From: Promicromonospora sp042731755
Lineage (GTDB): Bacteria > Actinomycetota > Actinomycetes > Actinomycetales > Cellulomonadaceae
DNA: 64,000 nt
Direction: 5' to 3'
Assembly: GCF_042731755.1 (NCBI RefSeq)
Contig: NZ_JBHWLR010000001.1
Coordinates: 528,972 to 592,971, forward strand
The stretch's first letter is position 1, and each line of letters starts with the position of its first letter. This document shows positions 55,388 through 63,884 of the stretch, one piece after another. The position numbers and the translations under genes are program-made. Under the pieces are notes generated by a model. The model was not told the origin of the DNA and ran no database searches. It saw only the letters and a list, made by a program, of their open reading frames with translations.

Positions 55388-55404
55388 CCGGGGGCGTGCC
55401 CCGG
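55388..55404. terminator. Short hairpin between converging P450 and hydrolase genes
   Basis: CCGGGG (55388-55393) pairs with CCCCGG (55399-55404) across 5 nt, in a 27-base intergenic interval. Confidence 0.45.
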
Positions 55405-55410
55405 CGGCGG

Positions 55411-56337
55411 CTAGGACGGGTCCGGCACCCGGTCCCGGCCGGCCGCCAGCCGGGTCACGTCGAGCACCGCCTGGACGAACGCGTCCGGCGCCTCCTGGGG
55501 GAGGTTGTGCCCGGCGTCCGGCACCCGGCGGTGCAGGCGGGGGCCCGTGAACCGGCCGGTGTCGGGGACCCCGTCGGTCACGGGGAAGTTGCCGTCGGCG
55601 AGGCCGGCCAGGGTCACCGTCGGGACCCCGACCGGGGGCAGCGGTGCGAGGGCGCGCTCGAGGGCGTCGTACTGAGGTGCGCCGGGTGCCGCGCCCAGCC
55701 GGTGCCGGTAGGAGTGCAGCACGACGTCGACGTAGTCAGGGTTGTCGAACGCGGCCGCCGCCCGGTCGAGCGTCGCGCGGTCGAAGTCCCACGCCGGCGA
55801 GTTGCGGCGCCAGATCACCTCGGCGATCTCCCGGCGGTTGGCCGTCAGGCCGGCCCGTCCGCGCTCGGTGAGGAAGTAGTAGAAGTACCAGAAGCCGGCC
55901 TCGAGGTCAGGACGGATGGGTCGCGCCGCCGCCGCGACGTCCTGGATCAGGTAGCCGTTGACGCTGACGAGGCCCGTGACCCGCTCGGGGCGCAGCGCCG
56001 CGACCACGCACGCGGCGCGGCCGCCCCAGTCGTAGCCCGCGAGCACGGCCTCGGGGATGTCGAGGGCGTCGAGCAGGCCGAGGACGTCCGCGCCGAGCGC
56101 CGCCTGCTGGCCGGAGCGCGGCGTCCGGTCGTCGCGGAACCGCGTCGGGCCGTGGCCGCGGAGGTAGGGCACGACGACCCGGTGGCCGAGCGCCGCCAGC
56201 CGGGGTGCGACGTCCACGTAGCTGTGGACGTCGTAGGGATATCCGTGGAGCAGCACCACGGGCGGGCCGCCGGCCGGCCCGTCCTCGACGTACGCGATGT
56301 CGAGGACGTCGGTGCGGGCATGCTTGATGGGGGTCAT
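55411..56337 (-). CDS. Alpha/beta hydrolase, epoxide hydrolase-like
   Basis: A 308-residue enzyme. HGYPYDVHSYVD is the oxyanion-hole region, GYDWGG has Asp as the nucleophile in place of Ser, and DAGHNLPQEAP supplies the catalytic His. An Asp nucleophile with HGxP is the pattern of epoxide hydrolases and haloalkane dehalogenases rather than esterases. The cap region is about residues 140-225 and contains several Tyr. GAGAGGAA precedes the ATG. It is alone on the minus strand; the substrate is not known. Confidence 0.85.
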   Translation of the reverse strand: MTPIKHARTDVLDIAYVEDGPAGGPPVVLLHGYPYDVHSYVDVAPRLAALGHRVVVPYLRGHGPTRFRDDRTPRSGQQAALGADVLGLLDALDIPEAVLAGYDWGGRAACVVAALRPERVTGLVSVNGYLIQDVAAAARPIRPDLEAGFWYFYYFLTERGRAGLTANRREIAEVIWRRNSPAWDFDRATLDRAAAAFDNPDYVDVVLHSYRHRLGAAPGAPQYDALERALAPLPPVGVPTVTLAGLADGNFPVTDGVPDTGRFTGPRLHRRVPDAGHNLPQEAPDAFVQAVLDVTRLAAGRDRVPDPS

Positions 56338-56462
56338 CGAGGTTCCTCTCGTCTCACGCGCCGCGGCACGGCACGCTCACGACGACCGACCGGGCAGGGG
56401 TCCGGTTCTGTGACACGACAGCCCGGTGACCCGGCCCTGGTCCGACCCCGGGCTGCCCGGCC

Positions 56463-57437
56463 CTACCGCCCCGCCGCGTCGACGAACCGCGTGCTCGCGT
56501 CCGAGATCCGGGACCGGGCCTCGTCGTGGGTGATCGTCGCGGTGCCGTCGCCGGGCTGCGGCCCGTAGTCGCCGAAGAAGGCGTGGACCGCGCCGTCCAC
56601 CACGGTGTACGTGGTGGACGGCGGCAGGGTCGCGCGCGCGGCCTCGATCTTGGCCGGCGTGGCGAGGCCGTCCCGCGAGGCGGAGACGGACTCGACCGCC
56701 ACCGGCAGCGAGCTCAGGTCCTCGGCGGGGTAGGACGCGTACAGCAGGAGGCCGACGGCGGGCGCGTCGGTGTCGTCCGCCGCGCCGGCGGCGTCCGTGG
56801 ACGCGACGACGCCGCCGAGCGAGTGCCCGCCCACGACCCAGCGCTCCGCCGCCGGGACCGCCTCCCGGGCGGCGTCGAAGGCTCCGCCGGCGAGGAACGC
56901 GACGGCGAGCGGCTGCTTGGCGATCACCACCGTGTGCCCCGCCTCGGCGAGCGGGCGCAGCACCGCGGCGTAGGCGCGGGCCTCGACCTTCGCGCCGGGC
57001 TGGAAGAAGACGGCGGTCCCGGAAGCGTCGTCCGCGGCGTCTCCGGCGGTCTCCCCGGCGGGAGCGAGCACGACCCGCGTCGCGGACTCGGTCACCGTGA
57101 CGGAGTCGTCCGAGAACATCGCGGTCAGCGCCGGCTCCACGGCCGTGAACGGGCGCAGCCAGGCCGTCGCGGCGATCCAGACGATCGCCCCGACGACCAG
57201 AGCCACGTCGAGGACGCGGCGCCCGCCCGTGCGGGCCGGTCGGGGCCGGCGGTTGCGCCACAGGGCCCACGCGCAGCCCAGGACGGTCAGGACCAGCAGC
57301 ACCGCGTAGGCGGGATGCCCGTGCACCACCGCCCCCCACGCCGTCAGGCAGGCCCACAGCACGACGACCAGCCCGGCGGCCGCGACCGCCCGGACGGTCC
57401 AGGTGAGCCAGGCCGGCCGGCCCCGTTCGACGATCAT
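56463..57437 (-). CDS. Membrane-anchored alpha/beta hydrolase
   Basis: A 324-residue protein with three membrane segments (about 11-33, 42-60, 74-93), then an extracellular hydrolase domain. The nucleophile elbow is VVGGHSLGGVVA (Ser at about 199), the catalytic acid is likely in the region near residue 245, and the His is in GAVHAFFGDYGPQPGDG (about 283). This resembles the Abhydrolase_5 group. AAGGAG precedes the ATG. Divergent from coaE. Confidence 0.85.
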   Translation of the reverse strand: MIVERGRPAWLTWTVRAVAAAGLVVVLWACLTAWGAVVHGHPAYAVLLVLTVLGCAWALWRNRRPRPARTGGRRVLDVALVVGAIVWIAATAWLRPFTAVEPALTAMFSDDSVTVTESATRVVLAPAGETAGDAADDASGTAVFFQPGAKVEARAYAAVLRPLAEAGHTVVIAKQPLAVAFLAGGAFDAAREAVPAAERWVVGGHSLGGVVASTDAAGAADDTDAPAVGLLLYASYPAEDLSSLPVAVESVSASRDGLATPAKIEAARATLPPSTTYTVVDGAVHAFFGDYGPQPGDGTATITHDEARSRISDASTRFVDAAGR

Positions 57438-57560
57438 CGTGCTCCTTCGTGCTGGCGTACTGTGGTCCCGTGCCCGTCCAGGTCGCGGGACGTGCGGTCA
57501 CACCGTACGTGCCGCCCGGGACCACGGCAGAACTCCAACGATCCCGGCACTGAGGACCAC

Positions 57561-58190
57561 ATGTTCCGCATCGGACTGACCGGAGGGATCGCGGCCGGCA
57601 AGTCGGTCGCGACCGCGCGCCTGGCGGAGCTCGGCGCCGTCGTTGTCGACCACGACCTGCTGGCCCGGGAGGCCGTCGCGCCCGGCTCGGTCGGCCTCGC
57701 CGAGATCGTCGAGGCGTTCGGCCCGGGCGTCCTGACGGCGGACGGCGGCCTCGACCGACCGGCCCTCGGGGCCCTGGTGTTCGCCGACGCCGCCTCGCGC
57801 GGCCGCCTGAACGGGATCGTCCACCCCGAGGTGCGCCGGCTCTCGGCGGAGCGCGAGGCCATGGCCGGCGCCGCCGACCCCGCCGCCGTCGTCGTGCACG
57901 ACATCCCCCTGCTGGTCGAGACCGGGCAGGCCGAGCACTTCCACCTCGTCGTCGTGGTGCACACCCCCGCGGAGCAGCGCGTGCGCCGCCTCGTGGAGGG
58001 CCGGGGCCTGACCGAGGACGCCGCCCGGGCCCGCATCGCGGCGCAGGCCGGCGACGACGAGCGGCTCGCCGCCGCCGACGTCACCCTCGACGGTTCCGGC
58101 AGCGAGGACGACCTGCGCTCCCAGGTCGATACGCTGTGGCAGCGCGTGGCCGGCGAGGTCGCGCAGGAGGCGGAGGCGGACACCGTCTGA
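57561..58190 (+). CDS. coaE: Dephospho-CoA kinase
   Basis: A 209-residue P-loop kinase that makes coenzyme A by phosphorylating the 3'-hydroxyl of dephospho-CoA. The P-loop is GLTGGIAAGKS (residues 5-15), with VVDHDLLAREAV as the substrate site and HDIPLLVETG as the following block. TGAGGA precedes the ATG. It has no UPF0157 fusion at the C-terminus, unlike the mycobacterial enzyme. pcp follows after 31 nt. Confidence 0.95.
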   Translation: MFRIGLTGGIAAGKSVATARLAELGAVVVDHDLLAREAVAPGSVGLAEIVEAFGPGVLTADGGLDRPALGALVFADAASRGRLNGIVHPEVRRLSAEREAMAGAADPAAVVVHDIPLLVETGQAEHFHLVVVVHTPAEQRVRRLVEGRGLTEDAARARIAAQAGDDERLAAADVTLDGSGSEDDLRSQVDTLWQRVAGEVAQEAEADTV

Positions 58191-58221
58191 ACCGGGCCGC
58201 CCCGGGGGAGGAGCAGGCACG

Positions 58222-58908
58222 ATGAAGGTTCTGGTCACGGGGTTCGAGCCGTTCGGCGGGGACGCCGTCAACGCCTCCGCCGAGGCGGTCGCCGCGCTCG
58301 CGGAGCGCTGGGCGGGACCCGAGGAGCTGGTCACCGCGGTCCTCCCGGTCGAGTTCGACCAGGTCCGCGGGCAGGACGGCCCGCTGCTGCGCCTGCTCGA
58401 CGAGCACCGGCCCGACGTCGTCGTGTCCGTGGGCCTGGCCGCCGGCGTCACCCAGGTGCGGGTCGAGCGCGTGGCGATCAACCTGATGGACGCGCGCATC
58501 CCCGACAACGGCGGCGCCCAGCCGGTCGACGCCCCGGTGGTCGACGGCGGCCCCGCCGCCCGGTTCGCCACCCTCCCCGTCAAGGCGGCGGTCGACGCCG
58601 TCCGTGACGCCGGGATCCCCGCCGGCGTCACGTACAGCGCCGGCACGTACGTCTGCAACGCCACCTTCTACGCCCTCCAGCACGCGCTCGCCGCGCGGCC
58701 CGGCGTGCTCTCCGGCTTCGTGCACGTGCCGCGCACCACGGAGGAGGTCGGGGCCGAGGCGTCGGCGTCCGCCCTCGTGGACGGCGGCGAGGCGCACCTC
58801 CCGGTGCGCGAGCTCGCCCGCGCCCTGGAGATCGTGGTGCGGACGGCGCTCGCGGCGGCCCGCGGCGAGGTCGCGGAACCGGCCGTGGCGGGCGGCACAC
58901 TGCACTGA
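58222..58908 (+). CDS. pcp: Pyroglutamyl-peptidase I
   Basis: A 228-residue cysteine peptidase of family C15 that removes N-terminal pyroglutamate. The catalytic triad is visible: Glu in VERVAINL, Cys in GTYVCNATFY (about residue 145) and His in GFVHVP (about 174). MKVLVTGFEPFGG at the N-terminus is diagnostic. GGGGGAGGAG precedes the ATG. It may be cotranscribed with coaE. Confidence 0.94.
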   Translation: MKVLVTGFEPFGGDAVNASAEAVAALAERWAGPEELVTAVLPVEFDQVRGQDGPLLRLLDEHRPDVVVSVGLAAGVTQVRVERVAINLMDARIPDNGGAQPVDAPVVDGGPAARFATLPVKAAVDAVRDAGIPAGVTYSAGTYVCNATFYALQHALAARPGVLSGFVHVPRTTEEVGAEASASALVDGGEAHLPVRELARALEIVVRTALAAARGEVAEPAVAGGTLH

Positions 58909-58933
58909 GGACCGGAGTGTCAGTGGTCCGCCG

Positions 58934-58939
58934 TACGGT
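58934..58939 (+). promoter_or_regulatory. Predicted -10 element of uvrB (leaderless)
   Basis: TACGGT is followed by 6 nt and then the ATG at 58946. No LexA/SOS box of the GAACN4GTTC type is seen just upstream. Confidence 0.4.
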
Positions 58940-58945
58940 AGTGAC

Positions 58946-61057
58946 ATGCGACCCGTGACCGATCTGCAGCGCACGGTGGCCCCGTTCGAGGTCATCTCCG
59001 AGTATCAGCCCGCCGGCGACCAGCCGACGGCCATCGCCGAGCTGACCGAACGTGTCCAGGCGGGCGAGAAGGACGTGGTGCTGCTCGGCGCCACGGGTAC
59101 GGGCAAGTCCGCGACCACGGCCTGGCTCGTCGAGAAGCTCCAGCGCCCCACCCTGGTCATGGCGCCCAACAAGACGCTCGCCGCGCAGCTCGCCACGGAG
59201 TTCCGCGAGCTGCTGCCCAACAACGCGGTCGAGTACTTCGTCTCGTACTACGACTACTACCAGCCCGAGGCGTACATCGCGCAGACGGACACCTACATCG
59301 AGAAGGACTCCTCGATCAACGACGAGGTGGAGCGCCTGCGGCACTCGGCCACCTCGTCGCTGCTGACGCGGCGTGACGTCGTCGTGGTCGCCTCGGTGTC
59401 CTGCATCTACGGCCTCGGCACGCCGCAGGAGTACGTCGACCGCATGGTCCGGCTCGACGTCGGGGACGTCGTGGACCGCGACGACCTGCTGCGCCAGTTC
59501 GTCACCATGCAGTACACGCGCAACGACATGTCGTTCACGCGCGGCACGTTCCGGGTGCGCGGCGACACCGTGGAGATCATCCCGGTATACGAGGAGCTCG
59601 CGATCCGGATCGAGATGTTCGGCGACGAGATCGAGTCCATCCAGACGCTGCACCCGCTCACGGGCGACGTGGTCCGCAACGAGCAGTCGATCTACGTGTT
59701 CCCGGCCACGCACTACGTGGCGGGCCCGGAGCGCATGGAGCGCGCCATCGGCGGCATCGAGAAGGAGCTCGAGGAGCGGCTCGCCGAGCTGGAGAAGCAG
59801 GGCAAGCTGCTGGAGGCGCAGCGGCTGCGCATGCGCACCACCTACGACATCGAGATGATGCGCTCGATCGGCACCTGCGCCGGCATCGAGAACTACTCGA
59901 TGCACATCGACGGCCGCGAGCCGGGCACCGCGCCCAACACGCTGCTCGACTACTTCCCCGAGGACTTCCTGCTCGTCATCGACGAGTCGCACCAGACGGT
60001 GCCGCAGATCGGGGCGATGTTCGAGGGCGACGCGTCCCGCAAGCGCGCGCTGGTGGACCACGGCTTCCGCCTGCCGAGCGCGATGGACAACCGCCCCCTG
60101 AAGTGGGAGGAGTTCACCGAGCGCATCGGGCAGACCGTGTACCTCTCGGCCACGCCCGGCGACTACGAGCGCTCGCTGTCGGACGGCGTCGTCGAGCAGG
60201 TCATCCGCCCCACCGGGCTGGTCGACCCCGAGGTCGTCGTCAAGCCGACGACCGGCCAGATCGACGACCTGCTGGGCGAGATCCGCGACCGCGTGGACCG
60301 CGACGAGCGCGTCCTGGTGACCACGCTGACCAAGAAGATGGCCGAGGACCTCACGGACTACTTCCTGGAGCGCAACGTCCGGGTGCGCTACCTGCACTCC
60401 GACGTGGACACGCTGCGCCGCGTCGAGCTGCTGCGCGAGCTGCGGCTCGGCGAGTACGACGTGCTCGTGGGCATCAACCTGCTGCGCGAGGGCCTCGACC
60501 TGCCCGAGGTGTCGCTGGTCGCGATCCTCGACGCCGACAAGGAGGGCTTCCTGCGGTCCGGGCGGTCGCTGATCCAGACGATCGGCCGCGCGGCCCGTAA
60601 CGTGTCGGGCCAGGTGCACATGTACGCCGACAAGATCACGCCGGCCATGCAGATGGCGCTGGACGAGACCGACCGGCGCCGCGAGAAGCAGATCGCGTAC
60701 AACACCGAGCGGGGCCTGGACCCCCAGCCGCTGCGCAAGAAGATCGCCGACGTGACCGACATGCTCGCGCGCGAGGACCTCGACACCGCGGAGCTGCTGG
60801 CCGGCGGGTACCGCAACAGCCGCAAGTCGAAGGGCGAGGGCCGGGCCCCGGTTCCGGGATCGCCCAAGGAGGGCGCGGCGTCGGGCAACCGGCTGGCGGG
60901 CGCCGCCGCGAGCGAGCTGGCCGAGCTCATCCAGGAGCTCGCCGACCAGATGCACGCCGCGGCCGCAGAGCTGCAGTTCGAGGTGGCCGCGCGTCTGCGC
61001 GACGAGATCTCCGGGCTCAAGAAGGAGCTGCGGCAGATGCAGGCCGCGACGGCCTGA
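58946..61057 (+). CDS. uvrB: Excinuclease ABC subunit B
   Basis: A 703-residue helicase-like protein of nucleotide excision repair that opens DNA at lesions for UvrC. Walker A is GATGTGKS (about 47-54), the beta-hairpin region is YFVSYYDYYQPEAYIAQTDT, and LLVIDESH is Walker B. Helicase motifs V-VI are DVLVGINLLREGLDLPEV and QTIGRAARN. The C-terminal UVR domain (about 660-700) has LIQELADQMHAAAAELQFEVAARLRDEI, which binds UvrC. The start is supported by a -10 element 6 nt upstream. Confidence 0.97.
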   Translation: MRPVTDLQRTVAPFEVISEYQPAGDQPTAIAELTERVQAGEKDVVLLGATGTGKSATTAWLVEKLQRPTLVMAPNKTLAAQLATEFRELLPNNAVEYFVSYYDYYQPEAYIAQTDTYIEKDSSINDEVERLRHSATSSLLTRRDVVVVASVSCIYGLGTPQEYVDRMVRLDVGDVVDRDDLLRQFVTMQYTRNDMSFTRGTFRVRGDTVEIIPVYEELAIRIEMFGDEIESIQTLHPLTGDVVRNEQSIYVFPATHYVAGPERMERAIGGIEKELEERLAELEKQGKLLEAQRLRMRTTYDIEMMRSIGTCAGIENYSMHIDGREPGTAPNTLLDYFPEDFLLVIDESHQTVPQIGAMFEGDASRKRALVDHGFRLPSAMDNRPLKWEEFTERIGQTVYLSATPGDYERSLSDGVVEQVIRPTGLVDPEVVVKPTTGQIDDLLGEIRDRVDRDERVLVTTLTKKMAEDLTDYFLERNVRVRYLHSDVDTLRRVELLRELRLGEYDVLVGINLLREGLDLPEVSLVAILDADKEGFLRSGRSLIQTIGRAARNVSGQVHMYADKITPAMQMALDETDRRREKQIAYNTERGLDPQPLRKKIADVTDMLAREDLDTAELLAGGYRNSRKSKGEGRAPVPGSPKEGAASGNRLAGAAASELAELIQELADQMHAAAAELQFEVAARLRDEISGLKKELRQMQAATA

Positions 61058-61091
61058 GGCCGACCACCGACGACACGGACGGAGTGACGGC

Positions 61092-61520
61092 ATGGCCCGC
61101 ACGTTCCAGGTGACCTTCGACGCGGCCGACCCGCGCGCGCTCGGCGACTTCTGGTGCGAGGTGCTCGGCTACGTGCGTGACGCGCCTCCCGCGGGCTTCG
61201 CCACGTGGGAGGCGGCCCTGACCGCCTGGGGCGTGCCCGAGGACCGGTGGAACGACAAGAACGCCGTCAGCGACCCGGACGGTGTGGGCCCGCGCATCTT
61301 CATCCAGAAGGTGCCCGAGCCCAAGACGGCCAAGAACCGCGCGCACCTCGACGTGAACGTGGCCGCCGGCCTGGCGGGCGAGGAACGGATCGCGAAGATC
61401 CGCGCCGAGGCGGAGCGGGTCACCGCGCTCGGGGCCGGCGTGGTGGGCGAGATGGCGGAGCTCGGTGAGTTCTGGATCGTGCTGCGCGACCCCGAGGGCA
61501 ACGAGTTCTGCCTGCAGTGA
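61092..61520 (+). CDS. VOC-superfamily protein (glyoxalase/bleomycin-resistance fold)
   Basis: A 142-residue protein of the glyoxalase/bleomycin-resistance superfamily. The N-terminal FQVTFDAADPRALGDFWCEVLGY and the C-terminal FWIVLRDPEGNEFCLQ are the two characteristic halves of the fold. Such proteins bind or isomerise small molecules or confer antibiotic binding. Its substrate is unknown. ACGGAGTG precedes the ATG. It lies 34 nt after uvrB and may be cotranscribed. Confidence 0.83.
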   Translation: MARTFQVTFDAADPRALGDFWCEVLGYVRDAPPAGFATWEAALTAWGVPEDRWNDKNAVSDPDGVGPRIFIQKVPEPKTAKNRAHLDVNVAAGLAGEERIAKIRAEAERVTALGAGVVGEMAELGEFWIVLRDPEGNEFCLQ

Positions 61521-61626
61521 CCCGCCGGGAGTGCGGCGCCGAGTTCATCCTTGACCCGCTCACGGCGCCCGGAGGACCCTGATCGCGCAGGGTGGCAGCG
61601 CACGTCGGCAGAAGTGGCGGGACCGG

Positions 61627-62598
61627 ATGCGGGCACTGACGCAGGACAGGTACGGCTGGGACGCCCTCGCGGCCCGCGAGGTCCCCGACCCGGTGCCCGC
61701 CGAGGGCCAGGTGCTCGTCCAGGTGCACGCGGCCGGCGTCAACCCCTACGACTGGCACTACGCCGCCGGGCAGCCGCTGATCGCCCGTCCGACGCTCGGC
61801 GGTCTCCGCGGGCCGCGGCCCACGGTGCGGGGCGCGGACCTCTCGGGCGTCGTGGTCGAGGCCGGCCCGGGCGTCACCGCGTTCGGGCCGGGCGACGAGG
61901 TGTACGGCTTCGGCACGAGCGGCACGTTCGCGGAGCTGGCGCTCGCGGAGGCCGGCAGCATCTCCCGCAAGCCGGTCGACCTCGCCCACGTCGAGGCGGC
62001 GGCGATGCCCATGGCGGCCGTCACCGCCCTGCAGTTCCTGCGTGCCGCCGAGCTCACGGCCGGGCAGAACATCGCGATCACCGGAGCGGGCGGCGGGATC
62101 GGGCACTTCGCGGTGCAGATCGCGGCGGCCTGGGGCGCCAACGTGACCGGGGTGTGCGGCCCGCGCAACGCCGCGATGGTGCGCGAGCTCGGCGCGTCCG
62201 AGGTCGTCGACTACACCCAGGACGACGTCACGGCGGGCGAGCCGCGCTTCGACGTCGTCCTCACCAACGCTGGCCGGTACCCGCTGCGCGCGCTCGGCCG
62301 CGTGCTCGTGCCAGGCGGTCTGCTGCTGGCCAACGACGGGAGCCGGGAGGGCCTGCTCGGCCCGATGCCCGAGCTGGTGGTGGCGCCGCTCCTGTCCCGG
62401 ATGCGCCCGTACCGGATCGTGAACGTCACGGCGACCCCGAGCGGCGAGGACCTGGCCGTGCTCGACGGCATGGTCGCCGACGGCGTGCTGCTGCCCATCG
62501 TGAGCGCCACCTACCCGCTGGAGCGCGCCGTGGACGCCGTCCGGCAGGTGGCCGGGCACGGTCACGCGCGCGGAAAGCTCGTGGTCACGCTGCGCTGA
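61627..62598 (+). CDS. NADP-dependent oxidoreductase, zinc-free MDR family
   Basis: A 323-residue enzyme of the medium-chain dehydrogenase/reductase (quinone oxidoreductase) type. VHAAGVNPYDWHYAAG is the family's N-terminal signature, and ITGAGGGIGHFAVQIA (about 151-166) is the NADP-binding Rossmann loop. No structural or catalytic zinc cysteines are seen. It likely reduces quinones or enones. GGACCGG precedes the ATG weakly. Confidence 0.87.
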   Translation: MRALTQDRYGWDALAAREVPDPVPAEGQVLVQVHAAGVNPYDWHYAAGQPLIARPTLGGLRGPRPTVRGADLSGVVVEAGPGVTAFGPGDEVYGFGTSGTFAELALAEAGSISRKPVDLAHVEAAAMPMAAVTALQFLRAAELTAGQNIAITGAGGGIGHFAVQIAAAWGANVTGVCGPRNAAMVRELGASEVVDYTQDDVTAGEPRFDVVLTNAGRYPLRALGRVLVPGGLLLANDGSREGLLGPMPELVVAPLLSRMRPYRIVNVTATPSGEDLAVLDGMVADGVLLPIVSATYPLERAVDAVRQVAGHGHARGKLVVTLR

Positions 62599-62615
62599 AC
62601 GTGCCGTAGATCACG

Positions 62616-62645
62616 TACGGGAACAAACCTGACGTCCCGTATGCT
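62616..62645 (+). promoter_or_regulatory. Candidate terC promoter with inverted repeat
   Basis: TATGCT (62640-62645) is a probable -10 for the riboswitch transcript. The perfect inverted repeat TACGGGA/TCCCGTA (62616-62622 with 62635-62641) overlaps it and could be an operator or the terminator of the oxidoreductase gene. Confidence 0.4.
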
Positions 62646-62652
62646 TTCCCTC

Positions 62653-62792
62653 CGTTGGAGGGGAGTACCTCAGAACGGCCCGGTCGTCATCACAGCTGCC
62701 GATGACGCCAGCTCGGCCTGGCCGGCTCGTGGTGCACCGCTGCGCGGTCTCGGCCACGCTGGTGCACGGGCGGGCGAGGAAGACCTCCGGTG
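62653..62792 (+). promoter_or_regulatory. Manganese-sensing yybP-ykoY riboswitch
   Basis: The leader of terC shows the yybP-ykoY pattern: a P1 stem (62653-62661 pairs with 62784-62792), the conserved GGAGTA box at 62662-62667, CGGTCGTCATCAC of the P2 region, and GCGAGGAAGA at 62774-62783 directly before the P1 3' strand. This class binds Mn2+ and switches on exporters of the TerC/Alx type, which fits the gene downstream. Confidence 0.8.
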
Positions 62793-62813
62793 TCCTGCTG
62801 TGCTCACCGGAGG
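62784..62813 (+). promoter_or_regulatory. Riboswitch expression platform (competing hairpin)
   Basis: CCTCCGGTG (62784-62792) is the 3' strand of P1 and can instead pair perfectly with CACCGGAGG (62805-62813). The two pairings exclude each other. Metal binding would favour P1 and open the hairpin. No U-tract follows, so the control may be intrinsic termination of the actinobacterial kind or translation. Confidence 0.65.
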
Positions 62814-62855
62814 CTCGATGCGATCGCGCGTTCCTCCCTTTCCCGGAAGGAAACA

Positions 62856-63884
62856 ATGGTCCACGAACTACCCGTGACCTTCGAACTGATCTCGCTGGGC
62901 GCGATGGTCCTGCTGCTGGTCGCCGACCTCCTCATCGTCGGGCGCCGACCGCACGTGCCGACCATGAAGGAGAGCGCCATCTGGGTGAGCTTCTACGTGG
63001 CCCTCGCCGTGGTGTACGGGGTCATCGTCTGGGCCGTCGGCGGCGTCACCCCGGCGGCGGAGTTCTACGCCGGCTGGCTCATGGAGTACTCCCTGAGCGT
63101 CGACAACCTCTTCGTGTTCGTCATCATCATGGCCCGGTTCGCGGTCCCGCGTGACCAGCAGCAGAAGGTGCTCATGGTGGGCATCATCATGGCGCTGCTC
63201 TTCCGTGCCGCGTTCATCCTGGCCGGCGCCGCCCTGCTCGAGCAGTTCACCTGGCTCTTCTACATCTTCGGCGCCTTCCTCATCTACACGGCGATCCAGC
63301 AGGCGATCCCCGAAAAGGAGGACGAGCACGACGACTACAAGGAGAACGCGCTCATCCGGGTGATGCGCCGCGTCCTTCCGCTGCACCACCAGTACAACGA
63401 CGGGAAGCTGACCACCACGGTCGACGGCCGGCGCCTGTTCACGCCGCTGATCATCGTCTTCCTGGCGATCGGCTCGACGGACGTCCTGTTCGCGCTCGAC
63501 TCGATCCCGGCGATCTTCGGCATCACCAAGGACCCGTTCATCGTGTTCGCCACCAACCTGTTCGCGCTGATGGGCCTGCGCCAGCTCTACTTCCTGCTGG
63601 GCGGCCTGCTCGACCGGCTGGTGTACCTGCCGTACGCGCTCTCGGCCGTCCTCGGCTTCATCGGCATCAAGCTGGTCCTCGAGGCGCTGCACACCAACTC
63701 GATCTCCTGGATCAACGGCGGCGAGGGCTTCCACTGGGCGCCCGAGATCCCGATCTGGCTGTCGCTCACGGTGATCGTGGTCTCCCTCGCGGTCGGCACC
63801 GTGGCGAGCCTGATCAAGTCCGCGCACGACGCGCGGATCGAGGCCGCCCAGCCGGCGCCCGAGCCGGAGGACGCCACGAAGTGA
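62856..63884 (+). CDS. TerC-family membrane protein, likely manganese exporter
   Basis: A 342-residue protein with about eight membrane helices. FYAGWLMEYSLSVDNLFVFVII and VFLAIGSTDVLFALDSIPAIFG carry the paired acidic residues that define the TerC/Alx family, and FGITKDPFIVFATNLFALMGLRQLYFLL follows. The Mn2+ riboswitch in its leader and the known roles of Alx and MeeY-type proteins suggest Mn2+ efflux or loading of exported Mn enzymes. GGAAGGA precedes the ATG. It is monocistronic in the window. Confidence 0.92.
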   Translation: MVHELPVTFELISLGAMVLLLVADLLIVGRRPHVPTMKESAIWVSFYVALAVVYGVIVWAVGGVTPAAEFYAGWLMEYSLSVDNLFVFVIIMARFAVPRDQQQKVLMVGIIMALLFRAAFILAGAALLEQFTWLFYIFGAFLIYTAIQQAIPEKEDEHDDYKENALIRVMRRVLPLHHQYNDGKLTTTVDGRRLFTPLIIVFLAIGSTDVLFALDSIPAIFGITKDPFIVFATNLFALMGLRQLYFLLGGLLDRLVYLPYALSAVLGFIGIKLVLEALHTNSISWINGGEGFHWAPEIPIWLSLTVIVVSLAVGTVASLIKSAHDARIEAAQPAPEPEDATK

